The notes below the pieces were generated by a model. That model ran no database searches and was not told the origin of the DNA. It was given only the letters and a program-made list of their open reading frames with translations. A program made the translations under genes and the position numbers. From positions 1 to 20,106 of the forward strand of contig CAYLYM010000071.1 in assembly GCA_964387645.1 (NCBI GenBank): 20,106 nt of DNA, written 5' to 3'. The stretch is from CAYLYM01 sp964387645. GTDB lineage: Bacteria > Calditrichota > Calditrichia > RBG-13-44-9. This document shows, piece after piece, positions 15,945 to 20,106 of the stretch (position 1 is its first letter; the number at the start of each line of letters is the position of its first letter).

Positions 15945-18536
15945 TTATTGTTCTTCAAATTCACTGGTTCTTTTATCAAAATATGTTTCACGGAAAGAAC
16001 GTTCTCGTTCGGCACGTAACCGAACACGTTCTTCCAGTCGAGCCTTCATTGTCATGAATCGTATTTCAGCTTCAATCTTTTTTAATTTATCCTCAATCAT
16101 CTCTCGGTGATGTTCGGTTAACTCAACCACCGAATTATAAAGATTGGCAATTCTTGTCATTCGCGTTTTCAAACGATTACGTTGACTAAAATGAACATCG
16201 ATAATTCCAAAAGCTCCAAAATCACCCCATTTATCAAATTCTGCGTAGAGAGGCTCAGTAACAAGATCGAAGGAGGCTGCATAAAGTTGGTCATACTGTT
16301 TGCGTATTTCTAATAACTGATTAATTTTCTGTTCCAATGAAATAATATATTTATAATTCCCACTTAACTTTTCTCTTTCTAAACGTTGTCGAAGCAAATT
16401 AATACGAGTATCTAATGCAGATATCTCCGATCCGATTTGTTCACGTAATCTTGACTGTTTTGATATTCTGAAAGCATTTTCAGAAATTTTATGAGTAACC
16501 GGGTAAGCATCAAACCAATTAAATATTGTCGCAGTAGTTAAATACTTATCAGGAAACAAATTTAATATCGCCATTAGGCGTATTTTCATGCTGTCGATTT
16601 TCATTATTGCCATTTCATTTTTTTCAGATTGAGCTTGCTTCTTTAACTCTTCCAGTTTGTTAAGTTGTTCTATTATCTGATTAATTTCCTGGGTAAGAGC
16701 AGAACCTACAGCACCGTATTCAGATAATTCCATTTTATAAATTTTTTCTTCTAATGCTGAAGCCACATCAGAGGCTCTGATGTAAGCATTCGCATCATTT
16801 TGCCGTATTGCCTCTTCTTCAAGTGTTTTTGCTTGGGCATAAAGTTGACGCAGATAGTCCCTTTCTTCGAAAAATCCATCTATGCTTTCTCTTTTTGCCT
16901 TCGATTCATAAACTTCACGGTAAAGATTTATCGCCATATCGGGTTTGTTTTCCATTTGATAAATATAAGCCAATAAACTCTCGGCTTCCATTCGATGTTC
17001 GGAAGCATAATATTCGTCCATTAAACGCTTGGCAAAATATTTAGCCTGCGTATAATCTCTCTCTTCTGGATTACTTGTCCTAACTTGTTCAAACATGAAG
17101 AAAGCCCAACTTAAAACATTCAAAACTTTATCGTATCGCGAATAATTTTCCGGAATAAAACTCAAATATTGGATTGCATTAACATATTCGCCTTTTTCAT
17201 AACTAATAAGTGCCAGTTTATAGAGGGAACGGCTATAAATTTCTGGAGGAGTGTTTTTAGATAAAACAAGCTTTTGAAAAATTTCTTTGGCCATTTCGTA
17301 ATTTTGACCTGACGCATAAATCGTCCCAACAAGATATTGCGCAAATGAATAGTAGGGATTATCTTCAGAAAATGTAAGGAATATGTCTAATGCTTTATCA
17401 AACGCAGATAATTTGTAATAAGTGAGTGCCGAGATAAATTGTATATCATAATATTCTTCTTCAGCAGGTGAGGCCACATTCTGATATTGATTAAACCATT
17501 TCAGAACCTCTTCCTTTTCATCCAATTTAAAAGAAATTTGAATAAGACGGGCATAACATTTAGATAAAAATGCTGAATTTGGATATTCATTAATAAGTCT
17601 TTGATAAATTTCTTTAGCTCTTAAAAAGCGATAAAGAGCAAAGTTGCTTTCTGCCCAATAAAAATATACATCTTCAAAATCTTTTATTCCTGCTTTACTA
17701 TAAGTCTTAACAAGATCCTCAAGCAAACGGTCAGCCAAATCATAATCGTTAAAATTAAAAGCACTATAAGCCAAACGTAAATGATCGTTAAACATATTTA
17801 ATAATTGTTCGAGGGAAGCAGATTTGATGAGATTTACCCTAGCGAGTTTAACATCGAGAAGGCGAGTTTCAAATTGTAATTCATCCGTTTTTTTCCATTC
17901 CTCAAATAAATTAAAAATGTTAGGAGTTATATCTAAAGGAGTATTATCAACGTCACCAATTTCACCAAAAGCTTGTAAAAGCTTGTTTTTTGAATTAGAA
18001 ATTTTTTGATCAAGTTGTTCTGGTCGATTAAACTGATCCAACTTGATCATTTCCTCAGCGATGTATAAAAGTTGGAGAGCATCTTCGAAAACTTTCATCT
18101 TTTTATAATTAATCTCACCGCTTTCAATGCTTAATCGCATTCGAGCTTCAAGTTCCTGAACAAAGGAATTCAATTCCGAAATTCCAGCTGCTCGCAACCG
18201 TTTTTTTAACGATTGAAGTTCACTCAAATGCGTCTTCAACTCATTAAAATATTTTTCCCTCGCTTCACGCTGATTCTTAATTCGTCGCTTCATTTCATTA
18301 TTTACTAACCGCATGAGGGAAATTAGATATTTTTCTCGAGGTAAATTGTCAATCCCATAGGTAACAAACAATTTCTCGACATAATTTGTCAAAGCTACCT
18401 GGAACTCGAGCTCTGAGATATAATGAATTAATTTCTTCAGGGCTAACGTATCGGGCTGAAATTGTGCATTAACTTGACCTACAAAAAGTGAAAAACAAAA
18501 AAGAATGGTTAAAATATATAAAATGGAGTGTCGCAT
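15945..18536 (-). CDS. Secreted TPR/coiled-coil protein
   Basis: The product is 863 aa. ATG at 18536 gives a normal signal peptide (1-24, ending VNA before QFQPD). The frame extends to a TTG at 18566, but neither start has a good Shine-Dalgarno, so initiation may be from a short leader. Coiled-coil segments occur at about 80-160; TPR-like repeats follow at about 260-560 (RFLRAKEIYQRLINEYPNSAF and YEMAKEIFQKLVLS are clear examples), and a second, longer coiled-coil region fills about 590-863 and ends in a strongly charged, Arg/Glu-rich tail. No catalytic motif is visible. It is first in the operon, 31 nt before the giant TPR gene, and probably a periplasmic scaffold of the same machine. Its order relative to the motor genes resembles Agl/Glt-type clusters, but the protein itself is not assignable to a named family beyond TPR. 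Confidence 0.85.
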   Translation of the reverse strand: MRHSILYILTILFCFSLFVGQVNAQFQPDTLALKKLIHYISELEFQVALTNYVEKLFVTYGIDNLPREKYLISLMRLVNNEMKRRIKNQREAREKYFNELKTHLSELQSLKKRLRAAGISELNSFVQELEARMRLSIESGEINYKKMKVFEDALQLLYIAEEMIKLDQFNRPEQLDQKISNSKNKLLQAFGEIGDVDNTPLDITPNIFNLFEEWKKTDELQFETRLLDVKLARVNLIKSASLEQLLNMFNDHLRLAYSAFNFNDYDLADRLLEDLVKTYSKAGIKDFEDVYFYWAESNFALYRFLRAKEIYQRLINEYPNSAFLSKCYARLIQISFKLDEKEEVLKWFNQYQNVASPAEEEYYDIQFISALTYYKLSAFDKALDIFLTFSEDNPYYSFAQYLVGTIYASGQNYEMAKEIFQKLVLSKNTPPEIYSRSLYKLALISYEKGEYVNAIQYLSFIPENYSRYDKVLNVLSWAFFMFEQVRTSNPEERDYTQAKYFAKRLMDEYYASEHRMEAESLLAYIYQMENKPDMAINLYREVYESKAKRESIDGFFEERDYLRQLYAQAKTLEEEAIRQNDANAYIRASDVASALEEKIYKMELSEYGAVGSALTQEINQIIEQLNKLEELKKQAQSEKNEMAIMKIDSMKIRLMAILNLFPDKYLTTATIFNWFDAYPVTHKISENAFRISKQSRLREQIGSEISALDTRINLLRQRLEREKLSGNYKYIISLEQKINQLLEIRKQYDQLYAASFDLVTEPLYAEFDKWGDFGAFGIIDVHFSQRNRLKTRMTRIANLYNSVVELTEHHREMIEDKLKKIEAEIRFMTMKARLEERVRLRAERERSFRETYFDKRTSEFEEQ

Positions 18537-18564
18537 TGGAGAAACCAGAATTTTTGTTTGTAAC

Positions 18565-18592
18565 AATATACAAAAATATTTCTATAAATCAA
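18565..18592 (-). promoter_or_regulatory. Possible promoter of the TPR-ExbB/ExbD operon
   Basis: On the minus strand TTGATT (18587-18592) and TATATT (18565-18570) are separated by 16 nt, inside the 59-nt gap between atpC and the TPR gene. The start point would give a leader of roughly 20 nt. AT-rich DNA yields such pairs by chance, so support is moderate. No terminator separates atpC from this operon, so read-through is possible too. Confidence 0.45.
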
Positions 18593-18595
18593 CCC

Positions 18596-19018
18596 TTATT
18601 CGGATGATAAACCAATTTTCATTGCGACACGTAAACGGTTTAGTGCTCTTGCTAGTGCTGCTTCTGCCCGGGCTATATCAATTCCCTCCGATCGTGAAGA
18701 GAGTCGTTTTCGCGCTCTTTCTGCAGCCTTTCGAGCCCGTTCAACATCAATTTCTGATGCCTCTTCACAGGATTCTAATACCAAAGTAACATTGTTATTA
18801 TTTACTTCTAAAAAGCCACCCCCTGTAGCAAAATATGTCGTTTTTTCAGCAATTTGGATTTTAATTTCGCCAGTTTCCAATTGACTTATCAGAGGTGCAT
18901 GATTAAATAATACTTGAAAATTTCCCTTTTTTCCCGGAGCAGAACAACTGACTACATTCTCAAAAGTCCAACTTTTTTGAGGGGTACTAATATCAACTTT
19001 AAATACGTTCATATTCAT
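18596..19018 (-). CDS. atpC: ATP synthase F1 epsilon subunit
   Basis: Epsilon is part of the central stalk and can inhibit ATP hydrolysis through its C-terminal helices. The 140-aa product is full length. The N-terminal beta-sandwich (to about residue 88) includes FQVLFNHAPLISQLETGEI, the usual F-x-V-x-x-x-H-A-P-x-[IL] signature, and TGGGFLEVNNNNVTLVLE. The C-terminal helical hairpin (about 90-138) is Ala/Arg-rich (ERARKAAERARKRL, ARAEAALARALNRLRVA) and complete. It follows atpD by 121 nt, with a hairpin in the gap. No strong ribosome site precedes ATG 19018, and a second ATG lies two codons later, so low translation is plausible. This is probably the last gene of the ATP synthase operon. Confidence 0.96.
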   Translation of the reverse strand: MNMNVFKVDISTPQKSWTFENVVSCSAPGKKGNFQVLFNHAPLISQLETGEIKIQIAEKTTYFATGGGFLEVNNNNVTLVLESCEEASEIDVERARKAAERARKRLSSRSEGIDIARAEAALARALNRLRVAMKIGLSSE

Positions 19019-19090
19019 AATAAACCCATTATCGTTTTTTTCATAATCTTTAGATCAAAATATCCGAAGTGAAATAAAAAAAGAGGAAAC

Positions 19091-19113
19091 GGGGATACAG
19101 AAAAAGTATCCCC
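19091..19113 (-). promoter_or_regulatory. Hairpin in the atpD-atpC spacer
   Basis: GGGGATAC (19091-19098) and GTATCCCC (19106-19113) form a perfect 8-bp stem with a 7-nt loop, 26 nt after the atpD stop. On the minus strand the stem is followed by GTTTCCTC and only then a run of seven T, so it is not a standard terminator. It may stabilise the atpD mRNA end, mark a processing site, or partly attenuate atpC expression. Confidence 0.6.
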
Positions 19114-19139
19114 AATAAACCAAACAATCATTTCATTTA

Positions 19140-20106
19140 TCAAGAAGCCATGCTTTTGGCTTTTTCAATAGCTTCGTCAATGGTGCCGACCATATAAAAA
19201 GCCTGCTCAGGCAAATCGTCATATTCACCTTCTACAATAGCTTTAAAGCCACGGATTGTTTCTTCAAGAGGCACATATTTACCTGGGCGTCCGGTAAACT
19301 GTTCAGCCACAAAAAATGGTTGAGAAAGGAATCTTTCAATTCTACGAGCACGAGCTACTATAATCTTATCCTCATCAGAAAGCTCATCCATACCCAATAT
19401 AGCAATAATGTCTTGCAAATCTTTATATTTCTGTAAAATTTCTTGAACTGCCTTTGCTACTCTGTAATGTTCCTCTCCAACAATACGTGGATCTAAAATT
19501 CGTGAAGTAGAATCTAGAGGATCAACAGCAGGATAAATACTTTTTTCTGCAATCTGCCGAGAAAGTACTGTTGTAGCATCAAGATGACCAAAAGTCGTAG
19601 CCGGAGCTGGATCTGTTAGATCATCCGCTGGAACATAAATCGCCTGAACTGAAGTAATTGACCCTTTTTTAGTACTGGTAATCCTTTCTTGTAATTCTCC
19701 CATTTCGGTCGCCAAAGTAGGCTGATAACCGACTGCTGAAGGCATCCGCCCCAATAAAGCCGACACTTCGGAACCAGCCTGAGTAAAGCGGAAAATATTG
19801 TCAATAAAGAGTAACACATCACGGCCTTCTACATCTCGGAAATATTCAGCGATAGTTAATCCAGTCAAACCTACGCGCTGACGAGCACCTGGAGGTTCAT
19901 TCATCTGCCCAAAAACCATGGCTGTTTTACTTATTACTCCACTTTCTTGCATTTCTAACCATAAATCATTACCCTCACGCGTTCTCTCTCCAACACCAGA
20001 AAAAACCGAAATACCTCCGTGCTCTGTAGCAATGTTTCGGATAAGTTCCATTATTAAAACGGTCTTTCCTACACCAGCACCACCGAATAACCCTGTTTTA
20101 CCTCCT
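19140..20106 (-). CDS. atpD: ATP synthase F1 beta subunit (N-terminus cut by window edge)
   Basis: This is the catalytic subunit of F1. The visible 321 or so residues start just before the P-loop (GGAGVGKT encoded at 20061-20084; the frame is open to the window edge), so the N-terminal beta-barrel is outside. Visible motifs are GVGERTREGNDLW (with the catalytic Glu), Walker B LLFIDNIFRFTQAGSEVSALLGRMPS, the adenine-site region AVDPLDSTSR and the C-terminal DELSDEDK lever (DELSEED motif). All look intact and point to an F-type rather than V/A-type enzyme. It precedes atpC, the usual atpD-atpC order; atpA and atpG would be expected outside the window. Confidence 0.98.
   Translation of the reverse strand, partial: GGKTGLFGGAGVGKTVLIMELIRNIATEHGGISVFSGVGERTREGNDLWLEMQESGVISKTAMVFGQMNEPPGARQRVGLTGLTIAEYFRDVEGRDVLLFIDNIFRFTQAGSEVSALLGRMPSAVGYQPTLATEMGELQERITSTKKGSITSVQAIYVPADDLTDPAPATTFGHLDATTVLSRQIAEKSIYPAVDPLDSTSRILDPRIVGEEHYRVAKAVQEILQKYKDLQDIIAILGMDELSDEDKIIVARARRIERFLSQPFFVAEQFTGRPGKYVPLEETIRGFKAIVEGEYDDLPEQAFYMVGTIDEAIEKAKSMAS

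Overview
The window is AT-rich bacterial DNA in which every recognisable gene lies on the minus strand, so transcription runs from high to low coordinates. The envelope genes (secreted TPR proteins, an ExbB/ExbD motor, LysM and lipoprotein genes) point to a Gram-negative, diderm organism. The gene mix resembles the Fibrobacterota-Chlorobiota-Bacteroidota/Calditrichota-type candidate phyla, but no rRNA or other lineage marker is present, so this placement is inference. No tRNA, rRNA, CRISPR array or insertion sequence was seen.

Layout in the direction of transcription: (1) 20106-18596, the 3' end of an ATP synthase operon: atpD (beta, cut by the window edge) and atpC (epsilon), with a perfect hairpin in the spacer between them. 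(2) 18536-7792, an apparent seven-gene operon: a secreted TPR/coiled-coil protein (863 aa), a giant secreted TPR protein (1605 aa) ending in a jelly-roll-like domain, a small secreted protein of unknown function (117 aa), an ExbB/TolQ/MotA-family channel, two ExbD-family proteins, and a single-pass protein with an AgmX/GltJ-type C-terminal domain. A rho-independent terminator closes it. (3) About 430 bp of AT-rich spacer, then aspS with its own likely promoter. (4) A promoter with a perfect TTGACA box drives a small coiled-coil lipoprotein and a coiled-coil double-LysM protein, ending at a second terminator. (5) phoH, a decayed thiolase gene, hbd, nusB and the start of a metallophosphoesterase gene, tightly spaced and probably cotranscribed.

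The most interesting region is block 2. One ExbB, two ExbDs, an AgmX/GltJ-like protein and very large periplasmic TPR proteins recall the Agl-Glt gliding/envelope machine of Myxococcus, in which AglR (ExbB-like) works with AglQ and AglS (ExbD-like), GltJ/AgmX and TPR proteins. The working model is an ion-driven inner-membrane motor acting on a periplasmic TPR scaffold. Its substrate is unknown; it could be motility, polysaccharide handling or envelope maintenance. One ExbD has Asn where the family carries the ion-binding Asp, so the motor may be asymmetric. In block 5, the thiolase pseudogene has lost both catalytic cysteines and its reading frame, while the next gene of the same pathway, hbd, looks intact.
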